A stretch of DNA of 12,881 bases from Candidatus Woesearchaeota archaeon (GCA_016866645.1 VGLX01000015.1:1-12881), one strand, 5' to 3'. Shown: positions 5,971 through 12,690, counted from the first letter of the stretch. Made by a program: numbers and translations. The notes: generated from the letters alone by a model not told the origin.

Positions 5971-6659
5971 GGACGGCAATACTCGCAGATATACACGGGA
6001 ATATTGAGGCTTTGCAAGCGGTTGTCATGCATGCGAAGACACAGAGGATAACAGGCTTCTTAGTCGCCGGAGACATGGTAGGATACGGAGCAAACCCTAA
6101 CGAAGTACTGCAGCTGCTGCAAGAGATAAAAGCCGTGATGATACTCGGTGATCATGACAAGTACTCAACGAATTCAGAAGATATCCGATTGTTCAACGAA
6201 TACGCGCAAAAAGCGATGCTATACACGAGGAACGCGCTAACTCCAAAGAATAAAGAACTATTAAACAGCTTGAAAGAGACTTACGAACAAGTGATTGAAG
6301 GAAGGAAAGTGTTCATGGTCCACGGCAGCGTCAACGACCATTTGAAAGAGTATGTTCACGCGACGACTCCTGATAACGTATTCTCGGCCATGCTGAAGCA
6401 GGCTAAGGCGGATATCCTGATAATGGGGCACACTCATCAGCCGTTCGTGAGAAGAATAATGGGCAAGCTTATCATTAACCCTGGCTCTGTCGGACAGCCG
6501 AGAGACTACACTCCTAAGTCTGACTACTGCATTCTTGACACCCAGTACATGCAGGCGACGATACAGAAAGTCTCTTATGACATAGGCAAAGCTGCGAACA
6601 AGATAGTTGCGGCAGGCCTGCCAAGGTATCTGGGTGATAGGCTGTTCCAAGGAAGGTAA
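5967..6659 (+). CDS. Calcineurin-like metallophosphoesterase (YfcE/MJ0936-like)
   Basis: The 230-residue phosphoesterase has all the blocks of the two-metal calcineurin fold: DIHGN with D8 and H10, GDMVGYG with D36, GDHD at 61-64, VHGS with H119, and GHTH with H155 and H157. Proteins of this branch hydrolyse phosphodiesters or phosphomonoesters, often with Mn2+ or similar ions. The usual GNHD is GDHD here, so the metal-bridging Asn is Asp at residue 62, which may alter metal preference. The start overlaps the Nudix stop by ATGA, pointing to a coupled role in nucleotide or phosphoester clean-up. The gene ends only four bases before the stop of the convergent gene at 6664. Fold assignment is firm and substrate unknown. 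Confidence 0.9.
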   Translation: MRTAILADIHGNIEALQAVVMHAKTQRITGFLVAGDMVGYGANPNEVLQLLQEIKAVMILGDHDKYSTNSEDIRLFNEYAQKAMLYTRNALTPKNKELLNSLKETYEQVIEGRKVFMVHGSVNDHLKEYVHATTPDNVFSAMLKQAKADILIMGHTHQPFVRRIMGKLIINPGSVGQPRDYTPKSDYCILDTQYMQATIQKVSYDIGKAANKIVAAGLPRYLGDRLFQGR

Positions 6660-6663
6660 GAAA

Positions 6664-7812
6664 CTAGCTCGAGGTTGAAGCAGACGTGGCTATCGTCATG
6701 TTCATCACCATTATTGTCATCATCATCATGTTCATCATCACTAGGTTGTTTGTCAGCTCTTCTTCTATCTGATTGTTTACGATTTCATTTACGACATCGT
6801 TTTCTATATCTTCAGTTTTTAAGCCTGAGTTGTTTATTATTGTGTACATCATTGTTGCGCTTTTTGCAATCTCGTCGTTAGATTTGAATATCCATCCTTC
6901 AGTCTTAGGCAATGCGCTTTCGAAGAACTTGTAGGAATCATTGAGCTCTTTTATGAGTCCATCTGCTTTCATGCCCTTTTCGATGACCCTTCCTGTATGG
7001 CTTAGCGAGATTTCTACTGCAATGTCATGGTCCCACTTGCCTTTGTTAATATCTTTGTTCTTTTTCTTCGCGTATTCGTAAACTTCACTTGCTGCCTCTA
7101 CTAGCCTGTCAAGGTTCAACGATCCGTTTGCAATTTTTCCGGAGTAGCATATCATCAGTTTTTCTGCCTCTTCAGAATCCCATTCCATTTTAGGGTATTC
7201 TTCTGCAGTTTTGCATAGTTTTTTTGCTGTTTCAACTAGTGCGTCTTCGTTAAGCTCGCCTTTGAGGATTTCGTCTAGGTATTTAGCTGCGAAGATTGCT
7301 GCGATATTGCCTTCGAAGTCCTGTTTCTCGATTTTCTTGTAAAGCCCTTCAGCTTTGGTCACTAAATCTTTTATAGGGACATTCTTAGTTATGGCAAATT
7401 TTGTGTTGAACAATGCTACTGCGTCGGCAGATTCTTCGCCCCATGTGCTCCAGAACCCTAAAAGCTTCTCACCTTCATATTTGCCTGTTTGCAGGGCTTT
7501 TTTGATCTCTTTAGCCTTTTGTATGATGCTATGTTGGCTTAACCTATTCTTGTACATATCGTTTAAGTGTAATAATCCGTAATTTATGGCCTCTTCTTCA
7601 TCTAGCTTGTACTGTTTTGCTACTTGCATGAATTCGTTTAAGCAGTTTAACAGGCCGTCAGTTGGCGATTTACAGATCGTTGAGAACGGAACTACAACTT
7701 CTGCGATTTTTGGCTTGTAGTCTTTCAGCTTTTCGTAGTTGTTGTCTATTGAATAGCATACTTTGGACACTTCTTCTGTGATAGTTTCCCTTGTGAGTGT
7801 TGTGCTTTTCAT
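6664..7812 (-). CDS. All-helical repeat protein with methionine-rich hydrophobic tail, unknown function
   Basis: I do not recognise this 382-residue protein with confidence. It has no signal peptide. About six degenerate helical-hairpin repeats of 39-48 residues can be read at roughly 70-110, 129-161, 168-206, 213-251, 261-299 and 312-347. Each has an Ala-rich helix, a turn with Gly, and an L-V-x-x-A-x-x-L/V-Y helix (for example DLVTKAEGLYKK, ALVETAKKLC, RLVEAASEVYEYA). The layout weakly recalls DUF4003-like helical proteins, which is only a guess. Residues 357-374 form a hydrophobic tail with about ten Met, followed by Ser/Thr, which could be a C-terminal membrane anchor. A BRE/TATA at 7847-7860 gives a leader of about 13 bases without a ribosome site. 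Confidence 0.78.
   Translation of the reverse strand: MKSTTLTRETITEEVSKVCYSIDNNYEKLKDYKPKIAEVVVPFSTICKSPTDGLLNCLNEFMQVAKQYKLDEEEAINYGLLHLNDMYKNRLSQHSIIQKAKEIKKALQTGKYEGEKLLGFWSTWGEESADAVALFNTKFAITKNVPIKDLVTKAEGLYKKIEKQDFEGNIAAIFAAKYLDEILKGELNEDALVETAKKLCKTAEEYPKMEWDSEEAEKLMICYSGKIANGSLNLDRLVEAASEVYEYAKKKNKDINKGKWDHDIAVEISLSHTGRVIEKGMKADGLIKELNDSYKFFESALPKTEGWIFKSNDEIAKSATMMYTIINNSGLKTEDIENDVVNEIVNNQIEEELTNNLVMMNMMMMTIMVMNMTIATSASTSS
6691..6744. repeat. CAT/ATG trinucleotide-rich tract coding the Met-rich tail
   Basis: On the plus strand this tract is dominated by CAT and ATC triplets, including CATCATCATCATG and CATCATCAC. On the minus strand these encode the run of methionines at residues 357-374 of the helical-repeat protein. 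Such a tract could expand or shrink by replication slippage. Confidence 0.5.
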
Positions 7813-7846
7813 TTTTTTGCTGTTTTGATTAATTCTAGGGGTTTTC

Positions 7847-7860
7847 GTTTATAAACCTTT
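7847..7860 (-). promoter_or_regulatory. BRE/TATA promoter of the helical-repeat gene
   Basis: The minus strand reads AAAGGTTTATAAAC, identical over 14 bases to the element at 12732-12745. Its TATA core is centred about 39 bases before the ATG at 7812, so a short leader of roughly 13 bases is expected. Confidence 0.62.
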
Positions 7861-7885
7861 CTATTGTTACCACTTTAAAATAGTA

Positions 7886-7897
7886 ATATTTAAAAAC
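7886..7897 (+). promoter_or_regulatory. TATA box of the hypothetical gene at 7921 (leaderless)
   Basis: ATATTTAAAAAC is centred about 30 bases before the ATG. No ribosome-binding match lies between them, so transcription probably starts at or near the start codon. It is divergent from the promoter at 7847-7860. Confidence 0.5.
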
Positions 7898-7920
7898 TCT
7901 TGGAAAAAGCATAAGCGCTA

Positions 7921-8508
7921 ATGAAAATACCAAAATTATTCGTATCGGAAAAAGATAAAGAAGAAATAAAGGAAATCGTCCAAAAAACGCTAGTCGAGAA
8001 AATCCTGGCAGAAGACCTTGGAAAAGAAATAAAAGAACAACTAGAAAACCAGGAGATATCCCAAAGGCTACTCGTTGTTTACGAAAAAAACGTAGAACCT
8101 AAAGGCTATAAAACAAGAGAAGAAAAAAAAGGAAAAGCTAAACATATTTACCTTGAGATTCAAGAATTTGTGAAAGAAGAGACAAATAGCATCCTTCAAG
8201 ATATTCTTAAAACTGAAAAAGGAATAAAAGAAGACGAAATAACTCAGACCAACTATGTTTTCACCATAATAACAAAAGATGTAATATCCAAACTTCATTT
8301 AGGAAACAGAGGGGACCTCTATGAAAAAACAAAAGATGAAACACAGCCTGACGGGCAATTCGTTGTCTATCACTGCCCACTTCTAGGCGGAACAGTAGAA
8401 TACCTGAGATTCAACAAAGAGCATAACGAGAACCTCATAAGAGTCCTCAAGAACCGAGGCTATAACGTGATTGTAACCTTCAGAGAAGCTAAGTCGGAAA
8501 AGAAATAA
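7921..8508 (+). CDS. Hypothetical soluble protein, lysine/glutamate-rich
   Basis: This 195-residue protein is not recognised. The first 100 residues are very rich in Lys and Glu and are predicted helical, possibly coiled (KDKEEIKEIVQKTLVEKIL). The second half looks globular, with strands (NYVFTIITKDVI, GQFVVYHCPLLGGTVEYLRF, YNVIVTF). There is no signal peptide and no membrane segment; the single Cys is at about residue 152. The gene is more AT-rich than the NAD salvage genes, with many AAA and GAA codons. It has its own leaderless-type promoter, and a separate TATA box precedes the next gene, so it is probably monocistronic. It is probably a real gene, given its clean start, good length and balanced amino-acid use, but I have no basis for a function. 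Confidence 0.7.
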   Translation: MKIPKLFVSEKDKEEIKEIVQKTLVEKILAEDLGKEIKEQLENQEISQRLLVVYEKNVEPKGYKTREEKKGKAKHIYLEIQEFVKEETNSILQDILKTEKGIKEDEITQTNYVFTIITKDVISKLHLGNRGDLYEKTKDETQPDGQFVVYHCPLLGGTVEYLRFNKEHNENLIRVLKNRGYNVIVTFREAKSEKK

Positions 8509-8526
8509 CTTTCTTGCTCACCAAAA

Positions 8527-8535
8527 ATTATAAAT
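8527..8535 (+). promoter_or_regulatory. TATA box of the zinc-finger/endonuclease V operon (leaderless)
   Basis: ATTATAAAT is centred about 26 bases before the ATG at 8557. This spacing supports a leaderless transcript and the first of the two adjacent ATG codons as start. It is the only promoter seen for the three-gene operon. Confidence 0.55.
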
Positions 8536-8556
8536 ACTTAATTTCTTCCTAAACTA

Positions 8557-8724
8557 ATGATGTCAGACTACCTTGCACGATGCCAAGTCTGCAACGCTAA
8601 GATAGGCAACAATGTTTGCAAAAAGTGCGGAAGAAGCGTTTGCGAAAATCATTACGACATGGATACTGGGCTGTGCAGCGCTTGCAAGCAAGGCAAGGTC
8701 TTCGTACAAAAAGGGTTGAGGTGA
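8557..8724 (+). CDS. Small cysteine-rich zinc-finger protein (55 residues)
   Basis: The ORF from ATG 8557 (or the adjacent ATG 8560) to TGA 8722-8724 encodes 55 residues with C9-x2-C12, C21-x2-C24, C29-x2-H32 and C40-x2-C43. These eight possible ligands would suit two zinc ions in a cross-brace or B-box-like arrangement. The motifs read CQVC, CKKC, CENH and CSAC. Such mini-proteins in archaea commonly bind nucleic acid or another protein, but the role here is unknown. It is the first gene of a coupled operon with the helical protein and endonuclease V. Its end carries the ribosome site of the next gene, so translation is coupled. Its ordered Cys/His pairs and its TATA spacing make it a confident real gene despite its size. 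Confidence 0.8.
   Translation: MMSDYLARCQVCNAKIGNNVCKKCGRSVCENHYDMDTGLCSACKQGKVFVQKGLR
8718..8724 (+). promoter_or_regulatory. Shine-Dalgarno site deciding the start of the 84-residue gene
   Basis: GAGGTGA is fully complementary to the archaeal 16S 3' end and lies 8 bases before ATG 8733. It is embedded in the last codons and stop of the zinc-finger gene. It favours ATG 8733 over the in-frame GTG 8721 and over any farther-upstream start inside the zinc-finger gene. Confidence 0.75.
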
Positions 8725-8732
8725 AGAATCCT

Positions 8733-8987
8733 ATGCAAGAATTCGTGAAGATGCTAAAAGAGAAGCTGCCGAGGGATAACATACATACAGGGATGGTAAT
8801 AAGCATAGCAAGAGACAGGAAGCTAGAAGACAAAGTCAAAGTTTTAGAATACCTACAAAACCAAGAGAACGAATGCAGGGAATGGCTGGCCAAGAACAAA
8901 AACGCCGCCATGAACTCCAAGCGAAGAGACTATTCTAGAAAGCTCGAAGAGATACAGAGTATGAAACAACTTCTTGAAAAGATATGA
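8733..8987 (+). CDS. Small charged helical protein in the endonuclease V operon
   Basis: The 84-residue product starts MQEFVKMLKEKLPRDNIH and is rich in Lys, Glu, Arg and Gln. Its second half, from about residue 32 on, looks like one or two long helices, probably coiled-coil. I do not recognise a family. The frame stays open upstream to 8616, but that part overlaps the zinc-finger gene and has an implausible Arg-rich composition. The ribosome site GAGGTGA points to ATG 8733. Its TGA overlaps the ATG of endonuclease V (ATGA at 8984-8987), so production of the two is probably coupled. A role as partner or adaptor of the endonuclease or zinc-finger protein is inferred only from this context. Confidence 0.68.
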   Translation: MQEFVKMLKEKLPRDNIHTGMVISIARDRKLEDKVKVLEYLQNQENECREWLAKNKNAAMNSKRRDYSRKLEEIQSMKQLLEKI

Positions 8988-9673
8988 ACATAGACTTTAA
9001 CAAGCTCAAAGAGACTCAGAAAAAAATAGCGGAAACTGTAGTCTTAAAAGACTCCTTTAAATTAGAAAGCGTGAGCACCATAGCAGGGTTCGATTTGGCG
9101 TATCATAAGAAGAAAGTCATATGCGCAGCCGTAGTCCTTGATTTGAAAACTATGAAAATTATTGAGAAGAAGCGCACGGTCTCTGAAGAGAAATTCCCTT
9201 ACATCGCCAACTTCCTTATGTTCCGAGAAGGGCCGCCGATAATAGGGACATATCACGAACTAGAAACAAAGCCGGACATAATAATGATTGACGGCGGAGG
9301 AGTCTTGCATCCTCTGAAAAGCGGAGTCGCAACATACGTAGGTGTAAGCCTAGACAAGCCCAGCATCGGCGTAACAAAGAAGCTGTTATGCGGCGAGGTC
9401 TACGAGGGCAAGATATACGTCGAAAAAGACACTATCAAAGGAAAAGTCAAAGACCTGAGAGGCGAAAGAGTAGAAACTAAAATAGGATCCAGGCCTATCT
9501 TCGTAAGCCCGGGCCATAAGATAAGCATAACCACATCTGTTAAGATAGTCCATATGTGCTTAAGCGGGAACCACAAGCTCCCAGAACCTTTAAGATTAGC
9601 CCATAGGTACGCTGACGACCTAAGGCAAGAACTTGTCGGTAAAGAGAACAAAGAACCTGCTGAACAGGATTAG
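8984..9673 (+). CDS. nfi: Endonuclease V (deoxyinosine 3'-endonuclease)
   Basis: Endonuclease V cuts DNA, and in some organisms RNA, near hypoxanthine made by adenine deamination, and starts repair. The 229-residue protein has family length and the key residues: D37 in AGFDLAY, Y73 in PYIANFLMFRE with E82, D103 in IDGGG with H109, K132 in IGVTKK, and H178 in VSPGHKI. D37, E82, D103 and H178 form the Mg2+-dependent centre known from the Thermotoga enzyme. Two conserved stretches deviate: the DGxG loop is GGG instead of G(H/Q)G, and HPR is HPL. The ATG overlaps the upstream stop. Its TAG at 9671-9673 overlaps by three bases the stop of the convergent nicotinate phosphoribosyltransferase gene. 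The call is firm. Confidence 0.95.
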   Translation: MNIDFNKLKETQKKIAETVVLKDSFKLESVSTIAGFDLAYHKKKVICAAVVLDLKTMKIIEKKRTVSEEKFPYIANFLMFREGPPIIGTYHELETKPDIIMIDGGGVLHPLKSGVATYVGVSLDKPSIGVTKKLLCGEVYEGKIYVEKDTIKGKVKDLRGERVETKIGSRPIFVSPGHKISITTSVKIVHMCLSGNHKLPEPLRLAHRYADDLRQELVGKENKEPAEQD

Positions 9674-11307
9674 TACAGCTTTTTTTCAACGAATTTCTTA
9701 TGCACGCTTTCCTGAATCTTTTTAACAGTGTCTGATATTATGACATCATAAGGCTTTGCGCCCTTAAACCTCTTATGCTCAGGCCTTAGCATGTTGAGGT
9801 GTTCTGCAGTCCTCTCGATAACAGCGCACATGTCTGGCAGGTCATACGTTATCTCGCCGTTGCGCATGACTTCCTGGTTTAGTTTCATATAATGCTTATC
9901 TGAATGCTTAAGAAAATCATCAATCTTATCAACCCCTCTGGAGAGTATGACATCCCTGTCAGCCTTACCATCCTTGCCTATGACCCTGTAAACGTCCAGC
10001 TGCCCTGGAAGAGTGCCTTTAGACGGCTCGTCTATGCATACCTTACAGATATTCTCCAGCTTGCCTGTTTGGTCATTGCCTCGCTGGTGCGCAGCCAACT
10101 TGTAAGCGGCGCCTGGAAGCCTGTACGGATTCACCGCAAACGTACCTATCAACAACGAGTTTATCTCTGCGCCTTTCTCAAGAAGGTCGTATATTATCCA
10201 AGGCTTTAAGTCGTTCGATATCATAATTCTGGACTTATCCAGCCCTGCAGCGTTGAGCTCTTTCCTATGTTTCTTTACTACATCTGACGTTATGTTGCTA
10301 TCATTCCTTATCTGGCACTGTATCCCATATTTTTTCATCACTGCTATCGCTGCTGTAAGACCGCTGTCTGAAGAGAACGTGTCTATAAGGAAAGTAGGCC
10401 CTATACCTTTGGTCTGCCTTATCTTCTCCCTCTTCACAGCCTCGCTGTCACCATGGTTTATCCTAAAATATGCCATAAGCTGAAGCTCGAAAGCGTCAAA
10501 ATCATTGCCTATATGGAGAACTGCTGAGTGTGCAGAGCTGCCGCCTATCTTGTAAAGAAGCTCAGGATACTGCCTCACTATCTCAACATTTGACGTCCCT
10601 TTGAATCCTGCTGCTAACGTCGCCCTCGTGGCAGCTAATGCTGCTGGAGGGTAAGCCCTTCGTGAGCCACCTTCAAGAGTTATTACATCAGTCTTTCCGA
10701 ACTCTGAAAGAATGTTTATTATATAACTTGCCTGCGTAGCTATCGCAGTCTGGTAACCCCACGTGCCAAGTATTAAGCTTTCAGGAAACTGGCACTGCTC
10801 GAACGTGCCTTTTATGCTAAGGTAAGGCTCGTGCGGAAAGATAGGTATGCCTTCTGGTATCGCGTCAACTGTCAGGTTAAGCTTCCTGTTGCTCCTGAAA
10901 AAATCTATCGTCTTCTGTGAAAGGCCTCTCTCAGAGAACGCTGCGATAAGCTCATCGTTCATATGCCATGATGAGAGCATTCCGAGTATCTGCTCAAGCC
11001 CCATGCCTAATAAGTAGTTATCCTTCTCTACCCTGTCTACATTAAACTTTTTCCCTTTAAGGTCAGCCTGCTTTTTAGCGAACTTCCTCACCTTTCCGTT
11101 GATCACAGCCGAATGGCCGTCTGAGATGAAATCATCCTCGCCAACAACTTTGTGATACCCTAATCGGCGTACAGCCGCGTTGAAAACAGCATCCCTTCCT
11201 GCAATCCCTGCAACAAGGTTCGTGTCTGCCATCGTGACTTCATAATAATCCATCAAGCCGGTTACAGAATCCTTGTCAAACCCTAGAAGGCACGGCTCTC
11301 TCGGCAT
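9670..11307 (-). CDS. pncB: Nicotinate phosphoribosyltransferase
   Basis: The enzyme joins nicotinate and phosphoribosyl pyrophosphate, with ATP hydrolysis, to form nicotinate mononucleotide in the Preiss-Handler NAD salvage path. At 545 residues it is longer than the usual 390-490. Landmarks are LMDYYEVTMA near residue 20 (the DLYQLTM block), LEGGSRRAYPPAALAATRA near 211-229, GFKGTSN with GTSN near 237-240, GGSSAHS with the likely phospho-accepting His near 260, and the late block SLLIGTFAVNPYRLPGAA. ATG 11307 is chosen because AGAGG (11319-11323) lies 11 bases away and the upstream gene stops at 11310. ATG 11316, only 2 bases from that site, is an alternative, and ATG 11370 would overlap the upstream gene by 61 bases. 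It follows the nicotinamidase gene and is probably translationally coupled to it. Confidence 0.93.
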   Translation of the reverse strand: MPREPCLLGFDKDSVTGLMDYYEVTMADTNLVAGIAGRDAVFNAAVRRLGYHKVVGEDDFISDGHSAVINGKVRKFAKKQADLKGKKFNVDRVEKDNYLLGMGLEQILGMLSSWHMNDELIAAFSERGLSQKTIDFFRSNRKLNLTVDAIPEGIPIFPHEPYLSIKGTFEQCQFPESLILGTWGYQTAIATQASYIINILSEFGKTDVITLEGGSRRAYPPAALAATRATLAAGFKGTSNVEIVRQYPELLYKIGGSSAHSAVLHIGNDFDAFELQLMAYFRINHGDSEAVKREKIRQTKGIGPTFLIDTFSSDSGLTAAIAVMKKYGIQCQIRNDSNITSDVVKKHRKELNAAGLDKSRIMISNDLKPWIIYDLLEKGAEINSLLIGTFAVNPYRLPGAAYKLAAHQRGNDQTGKLENICKVCIDEPSKGTLPGQLDVYRVIGKDGKADRDVILSRGVDKIDDFLKHSDKHYMKLNQEVMRNGEITYDLPDMCAVIERTAEHLNMLRPEHKRFKGAKPYDVIISDTVKKIQESVHKKFVEKKLY

Positions 11308-11309
11308 CT

Positions 11310-12149
11310 TCAGCATTTCCTCTTGATATAATCTTTTGTGGTAAGATAGTTTATCCCTACCTGTTTGCACATCGCGGTTATCGCGTCATCTGCCTTCTTC
11401 TTTTTTGAGAAGCCCAGTTCTTTAACCAGCAGGTGCGTTGACGCGTCTAAAATTATGTTCACTTCTGATTTCGGGAAAATCTGCCTTATTCCTGATGCGG
11501 TCTGGTATATGCATATGCCCATTACTACGCCGTTGATGTTGAACTCGAGGCCTTTGCCGAGGCCGTATCTCTGCTTCAGCAAGGTGAATATGTTCATTTC
11601 CATGTCAGGCACGCCTTCAACATGCCCTAGCCATTCAGTTGACTGCAGCCCTGCCCCGTTAAAGAAATGCTTCGCGTTAACAACATATTCTATGCCTCCG
11701 TCAAGGCATTCTTCTGCATCAAGCTTTCTTATTCCGAATGTTTCCTCAACATCCTTGAAAGAGAACGCGGGCTTTACTTTTTCAGCAGGCTCGCCGTTAT
11801 AATCCTGGAAGAAAACATGCCTCGGGACTATAAGGCCTGCCCTCTTATCCTTCACGAGTTCTAATAACATGTCTGTAAGCTGCGGGGATGTGGTCTTGCC
11901 TTCCGGAACCCCGAGTTTGTTAGCATGAGGCTGATCCTTTAATAGCAGGTTATGCACAGGATAAAGTCCGCCGTTCACTGCGAATTCTGAGCTTTCTTTC
12001 GTATGGACGTCTGAGAGGAGTATGTACATGTTTGACCCTTCGCTGGCTTTTTTTGCGTTCTGCTTCTGTTTCAGTGTTGTTCCAGCGTAGAAGCTCCCAT
12101 TATCATCAACAAAAGCTTTCCCCCAGTCCACCCATGTTGTGATTTTCAT
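11310..12149 (-). CDS. pncA: Divergent nicotinamidase (isochorismatase-like) with a large insertion
   Basis: The protein should hydrolyse nicotinamide to nicotinate and ammonia, feeding the next gene. From ATG 12149 (279 residues), TTWVDWGKAFVDDNGSF holds Asp8, and SDVHTKESSEF followed by YPVH supplies Asp47, His49 and His66. YVVNAKHFF gives Lys160, and VMGICIYQTA gives Cys213. These mirror the Asp/Lys/Cys triad and Asp/His/His metal site of Pyrococcus horikoshii PncA (D10/K94/C133 and D52/H54/H71). The gap from His66 to Lys160 is about 70 residues longer than in that enzyme, making this protein far larger than the usual 180-200. GTG 12161 is an alternative start. The nicotinamidase role is inferred from the residues plus the neighbour gene, because overall similarity is weak. 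Confidence 0.78.
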   Translation of the reverse strand: MKITTWVDWGKAFVDDNGSFYAGTTLKQKQNAKKASEGSNMYILLSDVHTKESSEFAVNGGLYPVHNLLLKDQPHANKLGVPEGKTTSPQLTDMLLELVKDKRAGLIVPRHVFFQDYNGEPAEKVKPAFSFKDVEETFGIRKLDAEECLDGGIEYVVNAKHFFNGAGLQSTEWLGHVEGVPDMEMNIFTLLKQRYGLGKGLEFNINGVVMGICIYQTASGIRQIFPKSEVNIILDASTHLLVKELGFSKKKKADDAITAMCKQVGINYLTTKDYIKRKC

Positions 12150-12173
12150 TCTCCCAACCACATAGTATAGAAT

Positions 12174-12194
12174 AAAAAAAATAAGAGAAAAAAA
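12174..12194 (-). terminator. Oligo-T terminator of the secreted acidic-loop gene
   Basis: On the minus strand a run of seven T (12194-12188) and one of eight T (12181-12174) follow the stop codon of the gene at 12203 within about 30 bases, as in archaeal oligo-T termination. The same 41-base gap must also hold the promoter of the nicotinamidase gene. The AT-rich stretch about 25 bases before ATG 12149 could serve, but no clear TATA word stands out. Confidence 0.45.
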
Positions 12195-12202
12195 GAAGAC
12201 TC

Positions 12203-12682
12203 TTAAAGCTTAGTGCTTGCTTTTAAGTCATCTATCCTTAAAGAGTACTGCTCTTCGTCGTATACCCCATCTGCTCCAGGCTGGCCTTTCTCATCTTGGC
12301 TGTCTGTGAGCATCCTGTCAACTGAGCCGTTGAAGTCATCGTCGACATAAAGCTGTTTTACAGTGTATCCTTTCTGCACTTGCCCATTACCTGCATCCAT
12401 GTCCGGGACTAGTATGTCTATCTGGACTATATCTGCTTTCTTGTCCTTATTCGTGTCTACGAAGTACTTGTTTACAGTCAGCACAGGTAATCCGTGAGCT
12501 TGAGAAGGATCTTCTATTGCCATCACACCAAATAGTGTTATAGCTGCGTACTCTACCTTTTTCTCAGCGCCGTCTAGGCTGTAATTAGGCACTTTGTATT
12601 TTTGCGTTGCTGCAAAAGCTGCTCCGCTGTACAGCGCCGCTGCTGTCCCAACGATTGCGCATAATGTTTTTAGTTTTTTCAT
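12203..12682 (-). CDS. Small secreted protein with calcium-binding-type acidic loops
   Basis: The 159-residue product has a clear Sec signal peptide: MKKLK, then a hydrophobic core, then a likely cut after AFA at residue 24. The mature part contains DTNKDKKAD (76-84) and DDDFNGSVD (114-122), which follow D-x-D/N-x-D/N-x-x-x-D spacing like EF-hand, dockerin or thrombospondin type 3 loops. A third acidic Gly/Asp stretch (GADGVYDEE) lies near 136-144. Calcium binding outside the cell is therefore likely but inferred. No enzyme family is recognised. Strong expression signals precede it: AGGAGGA (12691-12697) 8 bases before the ATG, and a BRE/TATA at 12732-12745 giving about 28 bases of leader. 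It is followed by oligo-T runs and so is probably monocistronic. Confidence 0.82.
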   Translation of the reverse strand: MKKLKTLCAIVGTAAALYSGAAFAATQKYKVPNYSLDGAEKKVEYAAITLFGVMAIEDPSQAHGLPVLTVNKYFVDTNKDKKADIVQIDILVPDMDAGNGQVQKGYTVKQLYVDDDFNGSVDRMLTDSQDEKGQPGADGVYDEEQYSLRIDDLKASTKL

Positions 12683-12690
12683 ATTCTTTT

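Noticed and set aside
6686..6772. 28-codon plus-strand frame coding a very hydrophobic peptide (GTG start) over the Met-rich tail
   Set aside because: The hydrophobic reading is a by-product of CAT/ATC triplets opposite the Met codons. There is a poorly spaced ribosome site and no promoter, so I do not call it a gene.
8616..8732. Upstream extension of the 84-residue gene, back to an ATG at 8616
   Set aside because: It lies inside the zinc-finger gene in another frame and is Arg/Lys/Gln-heavy. The GAGGTGA site 8 bases before ATG 8733 gives a much better start.
11308..11370. Longer nicotinate phosphoribosyltransferase starting at 11370
   Set aside because: It would overlap the nicotinamidase gene by 61 bases. 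The extra residues precede the usual family start, and AGAGG at 11319-11323 supports a later ATG.
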